Below the pieces are notes generated by a model, which saw nothing but the letters and a program-made list of their open reading frames with translations, made no database searches and was not told the origin of the DNA. The translations under genes and the position numbers were made by a program. Positions 6,682 through 14,720 of a stretch of 64,000 nt of DNA are shown in pieces. The stretch comes from Planctomycetota bacterium (GTDB taxonomy: Bacteria; Planctomycetota; PUPC01; DSUN01). The stretch lies in assembly GCA_035384565.1 (NCBI GenBank), contig DAOOIT010000006.1:1-64000 (forward strand), written 5' to 3'. Position 1 is the stretch's first letter. Each line of letters opens with the position of its first letter.

Positions 6682-8058
6682 ATGGGAAAGCGGGAGGCGG
6701 AGGGTCTGCGCATGCAATCTGAGCAGCGCGCGTCGCGGCGCCGGTTTCTCGAAACCAGTGGCAAGGCCGCTGTGGCCTCGGCTCTCGCCGGGGCGGCCCT
6801 GCCCGCCGTGCATGCGGGCGAGGACAACACCATCCGCCTGGCCCTCATCGGCTGCGGCGGGCGCGGCGGCGGCGCCGCCGTCAACGCCTTCGACGCGCCG
6901 GGCGGGCCCGTCAAGCTGTGGGCCGCGGCCGACATCTTCCAGACCCGCCTCGACGCCTGCCTGAAGAACCTTCAGACCAAGTACCCCGAGAAGATGGACG
7001 TGCCGGCCGAGCGCCAGTTCCTCGGCTTCGACGCCTACAGGAAGGCCATTGACACGCTGCGGCCCGGCGACGTGGCCATGCTGTGCGGCTACGCGGGCTT
7101 CCGCCCCGCCCAGCTCGAATACGCCGTGGAAAAGGGCGTCAACGTCTTCATGGAGAAATCGTTCGCGGCCGACCCGCCCGGCGTGCGCCGCGTCATCCAG
7201 GCCGGCGAGGCGGCCGAGAAGAAGGGCCTCAAGATCGCCGCAGGGCTCATGTGCCGCCACTCCGTCGCCCGCCAGGAACTCATCCGGCGCATCCGCGACG
7301 GCGCGCTCGGCGACATCCTCCTCATCCGAGCCTACCGCATGGAGCCCGTGGGCCCCATGGGGCGCAAGCCTGACGGCGAGAGGGAACTCTTCTGGCAGGT
7401 GCGCAACTTCACGCGCTTCTACTGGGTCTCGGGCGGCCTCTACGCCGAGATGGACATCCACCAGATTGACGAAATCTGCTGGCTCAAAGACGCGCTGCCG
7501 GTCGCCTCGCACGGCGTGGGCGGCCGCGCCGCCAACAGCACGGACTGTAGCCAGAACCTCGACTCGTTCGCCGCCGAGTGGACCTTCCCCGACGGCACCC
7601 GCGCGACCGACGTCGTGCGGTATCTCCCAGGCTGCCACATGGAATTCGCCACCTACGTTCACGGCACCAAGTGCGCGGCGCAGTTCTCCGGCAGCCACCA
7701 TGCGGGCACGGTCGTCATGTACAAGGACCAACGGATGGCCCGCGACAATATCGCCTGGAAGGCCGAGAAGGAGCAGTTCAGCCCGTGGCAGGCCGAATGG
7801 AACGTGCTGCTCGACGCCATCCGCAACAACAAGCCTCACAACGAGGCGAAACGCGCTGCCCTGTCGAACCTGGCCGACATCATGAGCCGAGCGGCCATCC
7901 ACTCGGGCAAGATCGTCACCTGGGACGAAGCGATGGCCTCGAACTTCCAGTTCTGCCCCACGATTGACGCGATGACGCCCGACAGCGAGCCGCCCGTGAA
8001 GCCCGACGCGAACGGCCGGTACCCCGTGCCCATCCCCGGCGTGTGGACGGAGATCTGA
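6682..8058 (+). CDS. Gfo/Idh/MocA-family oxidoreductase with Tat signal
   Basis: NAD(P)-dependent sugar-type oxidoreductase exported in folded form. The twin-arginine signal is SRRRFLE, followed by a small-residue hydrophobic stretch and a cleavage site near AVHAGE. The Rossmann strand reads LIGCGGRGG, and EKSF in the middle carries the catalytic-region Lys usual for the family (E-K-P in most). The length, 458 aa, is usual for the secreted members abundant in planctomycetes and related bacteria. GGAG precedes ATG 6682; an in-frame ATG at 6712, also behind GGAGGG, is an alternative start closer to the Tat motif. Substrate unknown. Confidence 0.88.
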   Translation: MGKREAEGLRMQSEQRASRRRFLETSGKAAVASALAGAALPAVHAGEDNTIRLALIGCGGRGGGAAVNAFDAPGGPVKLWAAADIFQTRLDACLKNLQTKYPEKMDVPAERQFLGFDAYRKAIDTLRPGDVAMLCGYAGFRPAQLEYAVEKGVNVFMEKSFAADPPGVRRVIQAGEAAEKKGLKIAAGLMCRHSVARQELIRRIRDGALGDILLIRAYRMEPVGPMGRKPDGERELFWQVRNFTRFYWVSGGLYAEMDIHQIDEICWLKDALPVASHGVGGRAANSTDCSQNLDSFAAEWTFPDGTRATDVVRYLPGCHMEFATYVHGTKCAAQFSGSHHAGTVVMYKDQRMARDNIAWKAEKEQFSPWQAEWNVLLDAIRNNKPHNEAKRAALSNLADIMSRAAIHSGKIVTWDEAMASNFQFCPTIDAMTPDSEPPVKPDANGRYPVPIPGVWTEI

Positions 8059-8118
8059 GCCCTGGCGAGACACGCGAGCGCCCAATCGAAGGCGTCGCCG
8101 CTCCTCCTGGGCGCGCAC

Positions 8119-8994
8119 ATGTCGATCCAGGGCGGGGTCCACCGCGCCATCGAGCGGGGCCAAGCCCTGGGCTGCACGGCCCTCCAGATTTTCACCCGAA
8201 ACCAGGTCCAGTGGCGGGCGGCTCCGCTGACCGCTGACGACTGCGAGCGGTTCCGGGCCGCCTGGGCCGCATCGGGCATCGGGCCGATCGTTGCCCACGC
8301 GAACTACCTGATTGACCTGGCAAGCGCCGACGAGCGGGTCGCCCGCCTGTCGCTCGACAACCTGATCATCGAGTTCCAGCGGGCGGCGGCGCTCGGCCTC
8401 CGATGGGTTGTGTTACACCCCGGCTGCCATCAGGGGCGGGGCGAGCAGGCGGGGCTACAGCAGGTGGCCGAGGCGGCCACGCGGGCGATGCAGGCCACGC
8501 GCGACCTGCCGGTCGGCCTCCTCCTGGAAACGACGGCGGGGCAGGGGACCTCGCTCGGCTGGCGCTTCGAGCAGCTCGCCTGGCTGCTCGAGGCCATTTC
8601 GCCGCCCCAGCGGCTCGGCGTGTGCTTCGACACCTGCCACGTCTTCGCCGCCGGCTACGACCTGCGGACCCCGGAAGCTTACGAGGCCACTATGGCCGAC
8701 TTCGACCGCATCGTCGGGCTCTCCCGCATCCACGCCATCCACCTCAACGACGCCAAACGCGAGTTGCGCAGCCGCGTGGACCGTCACGAACAGATCGGGA
8801 GGGGCAAGCTGGGCCGAGGCGCGTTCCGCTGCCTGCTTCGCGACAGCCGTCTCGCCGCCGTGCCCAAGATCATCGAGACGCCGAAGGAAGATGGCGAGCG
8901 CGACGACTGGGACACGGTGAACCTCCGGCTCCTTCGGCGCCTCGCCCGACCAGCGGCGGCCCGAGGCATTGCACGGGCATCGGGGGCGCGTTAG
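8119..8994 (+). CDS. nfo: Endonuclease IV (AP endonuclease)
   Basis: Zinc-dependent TIM-barrel enzyme that cuts DNA 5' to abasic sites in base excision repair. All metal-site motifs are visible: HPGCH (about 96-100), LLLETTAGQG with the Glu, CFDTCH with Asp and His, HLND, DRHEQIG and IIETP. The first beta strand of the family normally reads GAHVS near the very start. Here LLLGAH is encoded in frame just before ATG 8119, but no ATG, GTG or TTG lies between that ATG and the TGA of the previous gene (8056-8058), which is in the same frame. The true start may therefore be a CTG (8062 or 8107), or the protein may lack its first strand. Confidence 0.9.
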   Translation: MSIQGGVHRAIERGQALGCTALQIFTRNQVQWRAAPLTADDCERFRAAWAASGIGPIVAHANYLIDLASADERVARLSLDNLIIEFQRAAALGLRWVVLHPGCHQGRGEQAGLQQVAEAATRAMQATRDLPVGLLLETTAGQGTSLGWRFEQLAWLLEAISPPQRLGVCFDTCHVFAAGYDLRTPEAYEATMADFDRIVGLSRIHAIHLNDAKRELRSRVDRHEQIGRGKLGRGAFRCLLRDSRLAAVPKIIETPKEDGERDDWDTVNLRLLRRLARPAAARGIARASGAR

Positions 8995-8997
8995 AAT
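8969..8997 (+). promoter_or_regulatory. Promoter of the aspartase/fumarase-family gene
   Basis: TTGCAC and TAGAAT with a 17-base spacer, overlapping the last codons of nfo and 42 bases before the next ATG. Confidence 0.55.
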
Positions 8998-9038
8998 GAA
9001 GGCCGCGCCGGCAACTCCGCCGGCCCCGGAGGCATCCA

Positions 9039-10442
9039 ATGGGTGAGTTCCGCATCGAGAAGGACTCTCTGGGGGAGGTCCCCGTGCCCGCGGAGGCCTA
9101 CTACGGCGCCCAGACGCAGCGGGCCGTGGAGAACTACCCGATCAGCGGCGTGCGGCATCCCAGGCATTTCGTGCTCGCCTGCGCCTACATCAAGAAGGCG
9201 GCGGCCCTGGCCAACCGCGATGTGGGGAACCTCGAGCCCAGACTGGCCGAGGCCATCGCGGCGGCTGCCGACCGCGTGCTTGCCGGCGAGTTCGCCGACC
9301 AGTTCGTCGTGGACGTCTACAACTCGGGCGCCGGCACGTCCTTCCACATGAACGTCAACGAGGTGCTCGCGAACGTCGCCATCGAGGGCCTGGGCGGCCA
9401 GCGGGGTGACTATCGGCTCGTCCACCCCAACGACCACGTCAACTACGGGCAGTCCACGAACGACGTGATTCCCACGGCGACGCGCCTGGCCGCGCTGCTG
9501 ATGCTGCGCGAGCTGATGCCGGCGCTCGACCGCCTCGTGGCGGCCTTCCGCGGCAGGGCCGAGGCCTTCGACGGCATCATCAAGGCGGGGCGCACACACC
9601 TCCAGGATGCCGTGCCGGTGCGCCTCGGCCAGGAGTTCGGCGCCTATGCCGTCGCCGTGGCCAAGGCGGCCAGAGCCATCGAAGCGGCCGGCGCATCGTG
9701 CGCGGAACTCGGCATCGGCGGCAGCGCCACGGGCACAGGGATCAACACCCACCCCGAATATGCCGACAGGACCGTGGCCTACCTGTGCCAGCACACAGGG
9801 CTCGACCTGCGCCCAGCCCCCGACCGTTTCGAGGCGATGCAGAGTCAGGGCCCGGTGGTGCAACTCTCCGCCGCCCTGCGGGGACTCGCCGTCGAGCTGA
9901 TTCGCATTGCCAACGACCTGCGCCTTCTCGCCTCCGGGCCCACGAGCGGCCTGGCCGAGATCCTCTTGCCCTCAGCGCAACCCGGGTCGTCCATCATGCC
10001 CGGCAAGGTGAACCCCAGCATCCCGGAGATGCTGAACATGGTCTGCTTCGGCGTGCTGGGCAACGACCTCACGGTCGCCACAGCCGCCCAGGCGGGGCAG
10101 CTCGAACTCAACGTGATGATGCCGGTCATCGCCTACCGCCTCCTCGACTCGCTCCTGATCCTCACCAACGCCATTGCCGTGTTCACGAAGCGCTGTGTCG
10201 AGGGCATCCAGGCCGACGCCGCGCGATGCCGCGCCTATGCGGAACGCACTCTGGGCCTGGCCACGGCGCTCAACCCTTACATCGGCTATCGCGCCGCGGC
10301 AGAAGTAGTCAAGGAGTCCCTCGCCACGGGCCGCGCGATGCGCGACATCATCCTGGCGAAGGGCCTGCTCGGAGCCCAGGAACTCGATCGCATTCTTGAC
10401 CCGCGAGCCATGACCGAACCGAAAGGAAGAGAGGGAACATGA
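9039..10442 (+). CDS. aspA: Aspartate ammonia-lyase (aspartase/fumarase superfamily)
   Basis: Homotetrameric lyase that would interconvert aspartate with fumarate and ammonia. Superfamily signatures are present: YGAQTQRAVENY near the start, GQSTNDVIPT, GRTHLQDAVP and the flexible catalytic loop GSSIMPGKVNP. The version DAVPVRLGQEF and the opening YGAQT are more like aspartase than class II fumarase, which usually has DATPLTLGQE and WGAQT, but the His in GRTHLQDA is shared with fumarases, so fumarase remains possible. The length is 467 aa, normal for both. GGAGG lies 6 bases before ATG. The stop overlaps the next start as ATGA, indicating translational coupling. Confidence 0.8.
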   Translation: MGEFRIEKDSLGEVPVPAEAYYGAQTQRAVENYPISGVRHPRHFVLACAYIKKAAALANRDVGNLEPRLAEAIAAAADRVLAGEFADQFVVDVYNSGAGTSFHMNVNEVLANVAIEGLGGQRGDYRLVHPNDHVNYGQSTNDVIPTATRLAALLMLRELMPALDRLVAAFRGRAEAFDGIIKAGRTHLQDAVPVRLGQEFGAYAVAVAKAARAIEAAGASCAELGIGGSATGTGINTHPEYADRTVAYLCQHTGLDLRPAPDRFEAMQSQGPVVQLSAALRGLAVELIRIANDLRLLASGPTSGLAEILLPSAQPGSSIMPGKVNPSIPEMLNMVCFGVLGNDLTVATAAQAGQLELNVMMPVIAYRLLDSLLILTNAIAVFTKRCVEGIQADAARCRAYAERTLGLATALNPYIGYRAAAEVVKESLATGRAMRDIILAKGLLGAQELDRILDPRAMTEPKGREGT

Positions 10443-11344
10443 GGAAGGTCGGCTTCATCGGCCTTGGGATCATGGGCCTGCCGATGGCCCGCAACCTTGC
10501 CAAGGCCGGCTTCGAACTCACCATCGTCGGCGGCCACGCGAGGGACGCTGTGGCGGAACTCCGCGCGGGGGGTGCACAGGTGGTCGCCGCGCCCGCCGAT
10601 GTGGCCAATGGCTGCGAACTGGTCATCACCTGCCTCCCCGACACGCCGGACGTGCGGCAGGTCGTCGCGGGTCCGGGCGGCCTCCTCGACGGCGCCAGGC
10701 AGGGCCTGATCGTGGTGGACCACAGCACCATCGCGCCGATGGCAGCCCGTGAGATCGCCGAGGCCTGCGCCGCGCGAGGCGTCGCCTTCCTGGACGCGCC
10801 TGTGAGCGGCGGGCAGCAGGGCGCCATCGCGGGCACGCTCTCCATCATGGTCGGCGGCGACGCCCAGGCGCTGGCCAGGGCGATGCCCGTGCTCGAGGCC
10901 ATGGGCAAGAAGATCGTCCACGTGGGCGCCAGCGGGGCAGGGCAATTCACCAAGGCCTGCAACCAGATCATCTGCGCCGTCACATGGCAGGCCATCGGCG
11001 AGGGCATGGCGCTCGGGGCCAAGGCGGGCGTGGACCCCGCCAAGATGCTGGAGGCGGTGAGCGCGGGTGCCGCCCGCTGCTGGGCACTTGAGGTGCGCAC
11101 GCCGCGGTTGCTCGACGGGGACTTCAAGCCAGGGTTCATGGCCAAGCTCCAGTACAAGGACCTCGTCATCGCCACCGAGGCTGGCAAGAAGCTCGGCGTG
11201 CCGCTGCCCGCAACGGCGCTCGTCACGGAACTCTACGCGGCGCTGAAGACAGCCGGCAAGGGCGACTGGGATACGTCATCCCTGGTGACGATCGAAGAGC
11301 AGCTCGCCGGCGTGGAAATTCGCCGCGGCAAGCCCGCGGTTTGA
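10439..11344 (+). CDS. garR: 2-hydroxy-3-oxopropionate (tartronate semialdehyde) reductase family
   Basis: NAD(P)H-dependent beta-hydroxyacid dehydrogenase, 301 aa. The dinucleotide-binding motif GFIGLGIMG is at residues 5-13, the substrate-binding DAPVSGG follows, and the catalytic Lys lies in GAGQFTKACNQ near 171. Tartronate semialdehyde to D-glycerate is the likeliest reaction; 3-hydroxyisobutyrate dehydrogenase is the main alternative in the same family. A glycerate kinase and a sugar isomerase gene farther along (22758, 23950) make the glycerate route plausible. It is coupled by ATGA overlap to the lyase upstream. The promoter of the next gene overlaps its stop codon. Confidence 0.82.
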   Translation: MRKVGFIGLGIMGLPMARNLAKAGFELTIVGGHARDAVAELRAGGAQVVAAPADVANGCELVITCLPDTPDVRQVVAGPGGLLDGARQGLIVVDHSTIAPMAAREIAEACAARGVAFLDAPVSGGQQGAIAGTLSIMVGGDAQALARAMPVLEAMGKKIVHVGASGAGQFTKACNQIICAVTWQAIGEGMALGAKAGVDPAKMLEAVSAGAARCWALEVRTPRLLDGDFKPGFMAKLQYKDLVIATEAGKKLGVPLPATALVTELYAALKTAGKGDWDTSSLVTIEEQLAGVEIRRGKPAV

Positions 11345-11368
11345 CACAGCGCCCCGGCGGGCTATAAT
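11341..11368 (+). promoter_or_regulatory. Strong promoter of the KDO operon
   Basis: TTGACA and TATAAT, both perfect, with a 16-base spacer. The -35 box includes the TGA stop of the reductase gene. It drives kdsD, kdsA and probably the permease. Confidence 0.7.
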
Positions 11369-11397
11369 CGGCGAGCGGACGAACAAGAGGAGGCCGG

Positions 11398-12387
11398 ATG
11401 GGCGGTACCCCGTTGGACTCGCGGCAGGCCCTGGCTCAAGCGCGTGCCGTTCTCGATGCCGAGCTCCAGGCGCTCGCGCGGCTGAGCGAGCGCCTGGACG
11501 ACGCCTTCGTGCGGGCCGTCGAGGCTGTGTTGAGTTGCACGGGCAAGGTGGTGGTCGCCGGGGTCGGCAAGTCGGGCATGGCGGCACGCAAGCTGGCCGC
11601 CACCTTCTCCAGCACGGGCACGCCGGCGGTGTTCCTGCACGCGGGCGAGGCGCTCCACGGCGACCTGGGCCTCCTGCGGCCCGAGGACGTACTCATCCTC
11701 ATCAGCCACAGCGGCGAGAGCGACGAGGTGGTTCGCCTGCTGCCGGCTGTGGCGACCATCGGCCCCACCGTCGTCGCCTTCACCGGCGCGCCTGACTCGC
11801 GGATCGGCAAGGCGTCGGACATTGTGCTCGACTGCGGAGTCGAGCGCGAGGCCGACCCGCTCAACCTCGCCCCCACCGCCAGCGCCATCGCGGCGCAAGC
11901 CCTGGGCGATGCCCTGGCCATCGTGGTGGCCGCGCACAAGCAGCTTACCCCCGAGCAGTTCGCACTCTCGCATCCGGGCGGGGCGCTCGGCCGACGCCTC
12001 ACGGTCAGGGTCGAGCACCTCATGCACGGCGGGGCCGAACAGCCCATTGTGCGCCCCGACACGCCGATGCGCGAGGTGGTGGTCGAGATGACCTCCAAAG
12101 CCCTCGGCGCGGTGAACGTGATTGACGGCGAGGGCCTCCTGGTGGGCATCATCACGGATGGCGACCTGCGGCGCGGCCTCCAGAAGCACGACAACCTGCT
12201 CGCCCTGCGCGCCGGCGACCTCATGACGCGCAACCCGATCCGCGTGCAGGCGGGCACGATGGCGATTGACGCTCTCCACCTGATGGAGGACCGCCCGCGC
12301 CAGATCATGGTGCTGCCCGTCGTGGATGCGGCAGGCAAGGCGGTGGGTCTCCTGCGGGTCCATGACATTGTGAAGGCGGGGCTCTGA
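11398..12387 (+). CDS. kdsD: Arabinose-5-phosphate isomerase (KpsF/GutQ family)
   Basis: Interconverts ribulose 5-phosphate and arabinose 5-phosphate, the first step of KDO synthesis for lipopolysaccharide. A SIS domain covers about residues 35-170 (GVGKSGMAARKLA, SHSGES), and two CBS domains fill the C-terminal half (HLMHGG to IVKAGL). The length, 329 aa, is the family norm. GAGGAGG lies just before ATG. The stop TGA shares its last base with the ATG of kdsA, so the pair is a coupled KDO operon. Confidence 0.94.
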   Translation: MGGTPLDSRQALAQARAVLDAELQALARLSERLDDAFVRAVEAVLSCTGKVVVAGVGKSGMAARKLAATFSSTGTPAVFLHAGEALHGDLGLLRPEDVLILISHSGESDEVVRLLPAVATIGPTVVAFTGAPDSRIGKASDIVLDCGVEREADPLNLAPTASAIAAQALGDALAIVVAAHKQLTPEQFALSHPGGALGRRLTVRVEHLMHGGAEQPIVRPDTPMREVVVEMTSKALGAVNVIDGEGLLVGIITDGDLRRGLQKHDNLLALRAGDLMTRNPIRVQAGTMAIDALHLMEDRPRQIMVLPVVDAAGKAVGLLRVHDIVKAGL

Positions 12388-13223
12388 TGCGGGTGAAGCG
12401 CGTTCAGATTGCAGAGGGTGTCGTGGCAGGCGACGAGCGGCTTCTGCTCGTTGCCGGGCCATGCGTCATCGAGTCGGCCCGCCAGTGCCATGCCCTGGCT
12501 GCACGGCTCAAGGCTATCGCGGCCGAAGCGGGCGTGATGTTGGTGTTCAAGGCCTCGTTCGACAAGGCCAACCGCAGCTCGCTTGGGTCCTATCGGGGGC
12601 CGGGCCTGGCCGACGGGCTGGCGATCCTGGGCGAGGTGAAGGCGCGCCACGGCGTGCCCATCCTCACAGATATCCACGAGACGAACCAGGCCGAGCCTGT
12701 GGCCCGCGTGGCCGATGTGCTCCAGATCCCGGCTTTCCTGTGCCGCCAGACCGATCTCATCCAGGCCGCGGCCCGCACGGGGCGCGTGGTGAACATCAAG
12801 AAGGGCCAGTTCCTGGCCCCCGGCGACATGCGGCACGCCGTCGAGAAGGCCACGGCCGCGGGCGCCGGAGGAGTGATTCTCACCGAACGCGGCACATCGT
12901 TCGGCTACCACAATCTGGTGGTAGATATGCGCTCGCTGGCCATCCTGCGGGAACTCGGCTGGCCCGTGGTCTTCGACGCAACCCACAGCGTCCAGCTCCC
13001 CGGCGGCGCCGGCACCCACTCGGGCGGGCAGCGTGAGTTTGTGCCTGTGCTGGCCCGCGCCGCGGCCGCCGTGGGCATGGACGGCCTCTTCGTCGAGGTC
13101 TCGGCCCGACCCGATGCGGCGAAGAGCGATGCCGCCAATTCGCTGCCTGTGCGCGACCTGGGCGGCTTGCTGCGGACCGTTCTGGCGATCCGACGCGCTT
13201 GCCAGCCTGCACACCACCACTAG
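12387..13223 (+). CDS. kdsA: KDO-8-phosphate synthase, metal-dependent type
   Basis: Condenses arabinose 5-phosphate with phosphoenolpyruvate to KDO 8-phosphate. Characteristic motifs: AGPCVIES, FKASFDKANRSS, CRQTDL, NIKKGQFLAP, GTSFGYHNLVVDMR and FDATHSVQLPG. The Cys in AGPCVIES is the metal ligand of class II (metal-dependent) KDO8P synthases such as that of Aquifex; metal-free enzymes have Asn there. Length 278 aa. It uses the product of the gene it overlaps, kdsD. Confidence 0.95.
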   Translation: MRVKRVQIAEGVVAGDERLLLVAGPCVIESARQCHALAARLKAIAAEAGVMLVFKASFDKANRSSLGSYRGPGLADGLAILGEVKARHGVPILTDIHETNQAEPVARVADVLQIPAFLCRQTDLIQAAARTGRVVNIKKGQFLAPGDMRHAVEKATAAGAGGVILTERGTSFGYHNLVVDMRSLAILRELGWPVVFDATHSVQLPGGAGTHSGGQREFVPVLARAAAAVGMDGLFVEVSARPDAAKSDAANSLPVRDLGGLLRTVLAIRRACQPAHHH

Positions 13224-13235
13224 CGAGGACGGGGA

Positions 13236-14720
13236 ATGGAGGCGTTTCTCCGACGTTTCTTCCTGCTGGACGAGCGGGGGACGACGGTAGCGACTGAGGT
13301 GCGCGCCGGCGTCGTCACCTTCATGACGATGGCCTACATCATCGTTGTGCAACCCATCGTCCTGATGAACGCCGGCATGCCGCTCAAGGCTGTGATGCTG
13401 GCCACGTGCCTGTCGAGCGCCTTCGCCACCGTGCTGATGGGCGTGCTCGCAAACTACCCCATCGCGCTGGCCCCGGCGATGGGCCATAACTTCTACTTCA
13501 CCCTGCTCGTGACCAGCGGCGTGGCGCCCAACTGGCAGGTGGCGCTGGGCGCGAACTTCATCTCCGGCGCCCTGTTCATCGTGCTGTCGCTGTTCGGCTT
13601 CCGCGAGCGGATCATCCGGGCCGTGCCCGATTCGCTGAAGTACGCCATTGCCGTGGGCATCGGTCTGCTCATCGCGCTCGTGGGCTTCCAAATGGCTGGC
13701 TTCGTGGCCGTGAACGCCGAGAATCCCATGGCCACGGGCCTCAAGATGGGCACCCTCGGCAAGCCGGCGCTGCTGGCGGCCATGGGGTTGGCCCTCACCA
13801 GCGCCCTGATGGCCTTCAAAGTGCGCGGGGCCATCCTCATCGGCCTCGTCGGCACCGCCGTGCTCGGCATTCCGATGGGCCTGGTGCGGCCCGCCGCCAG
13901 CCTGATCAGCGCGCCGCCGTGGAGCGAACTGCTGCACACCGCGCTCGCGCTCGACATCGCGGGCGCCCTCCGGCTCGGCCTCGTGGGGGTGATCTTCACG
14001 TTCTTCTTCCTCGACCTCTTCGACACGGTGGGCACGCTGATCGGCGTGTCGCAGCAGGCGGGGCTGATGGTCAACGGCCAACTGCCCCGAGCTCGGCAGG
14101 CCCTCTTCAGCGACGCGGCCGGCACCGTGGCCGGTACGCTGCTGGGCACCTCCACGATCACGAGCTACATCGAGAGCTCGGCCGGTGTGTCGGAGGGCGG
14201 CCGAACCGGCCTGGCTAACGTGGTGACGGCGCTGCTGTTCGTCGCCGCGGTTTTCTTCTCGCCGTGCGTCGAGATGATCGCCGGCGGCGCACCGACCACG
14301 GAGGAGTTCCGGCTCGAGCACTTCGACGGGGCGTGGGAAGCCAGACGCAGCACCGACGGGCAGGCCGCATCCTCGGAGACCCCCTTGGCGGCCCCCAAGG
14401 ACTCCGCTCTCGTGGTGCGCCGCCTGAAGGTCCTCAGCCCCGTCACCGCGCCCACGCTCATCCTCATCGGGTGCCTCATCGTATCGGCCGTCGTGCATAT
14501 CCCCTGGAACGACTGGACGGAGGCCGTCCCCGCTTTCCTGGCGATTATGATGATGCCTCTCACGGGGAACATCACGGAGGGGATCGCCTTCGGCTTCATC
14601 GCCTACGGCTTCCTGAAGCTCATCACGGGGCGCGTGCGCGAGGCCAGCCCCTGGCTGCTCGTATTCGCAGCGCTGTTCGCGGCACGGTATGCCTATCAGG
14701 CGCTTCACGGGGCGATCTGA
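13236..14720 (+). CDS. NCS2/AzgA-family purine permease
   Basis: Integral membrane proton symporter for adenine, guanine or hypoxanthine-type bases, 494 aa with 12-14 hydrophobic segments. Family signatures are MTMAYIIVVQP near residue 30, ALAPAMGHNFYF (the conserved NCS2 helix) and LFDTVGTLIGVSQQAG, followed by TSTITSYIESSAGVSEGGRTG. Between the last conserved motif and the C-terminal helices there is a hydrophilic insertion of about 45 residues (EEFRLEHFDGAWEARRSTDG onward) that ordinary AzgA proteins lack. It starts 13 bases after kdsA and probably shares its transcript. Its 3' end overlaps the convergent membrane-protein gene by 16 bases. Confidence 0.88.
   Translation: MEAFLRRFFLLDERGTTVATEVRAGVVTFMTMAYIIVVQPIVLMNAGMPLKAVMLATCLSSAFATVLMGVLANYPIALAPAMGHNFYFTLLVTSGVAPNWQVALGANFISGALFIVLSLFGFRERIIRAVPDSLKYAIAVGIGLLIALVGFQMAGFVAVNAENPMATGLKMGTLGKPALLAAMGLALTSALMAFKVRGAILIGLVGTAVLGIPMGLVRPAASLISAPPWSELLHTALALDIAGALRLGLVGVIFTFFFLDLFDTVGTLIGVSQQAGLMVNGQLPRARQALFSDAAGTVAGTLLGTSTITSYIESSAGVSEGGRTGLANVVTALLFVAAVFFSPCVEMIAGGAPTTEEFRLEHFDGAWEARRSTDGQAASSETPLAAPKDSALVVRRLKVLSPVTAPTLILIGCLIVSAVVHIPWNDWTEAVPAFLAIMMMPLTGNITEGIAFGFIAYGFLKLITGRVREASPWLLVFAALFAARYAYQALHGAI

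Noticed and set aside
8056..8058. In-frame TGA between the oxidoreductase and nfo read as selenocysteine
   Set aside because: The organism has SelAB, but the TGA ends a complete oxidoreductase at a normal length, no catalytic site is near it, and the intervening residues look non-conserved. A start-codon anomaly in nfo is simpler.
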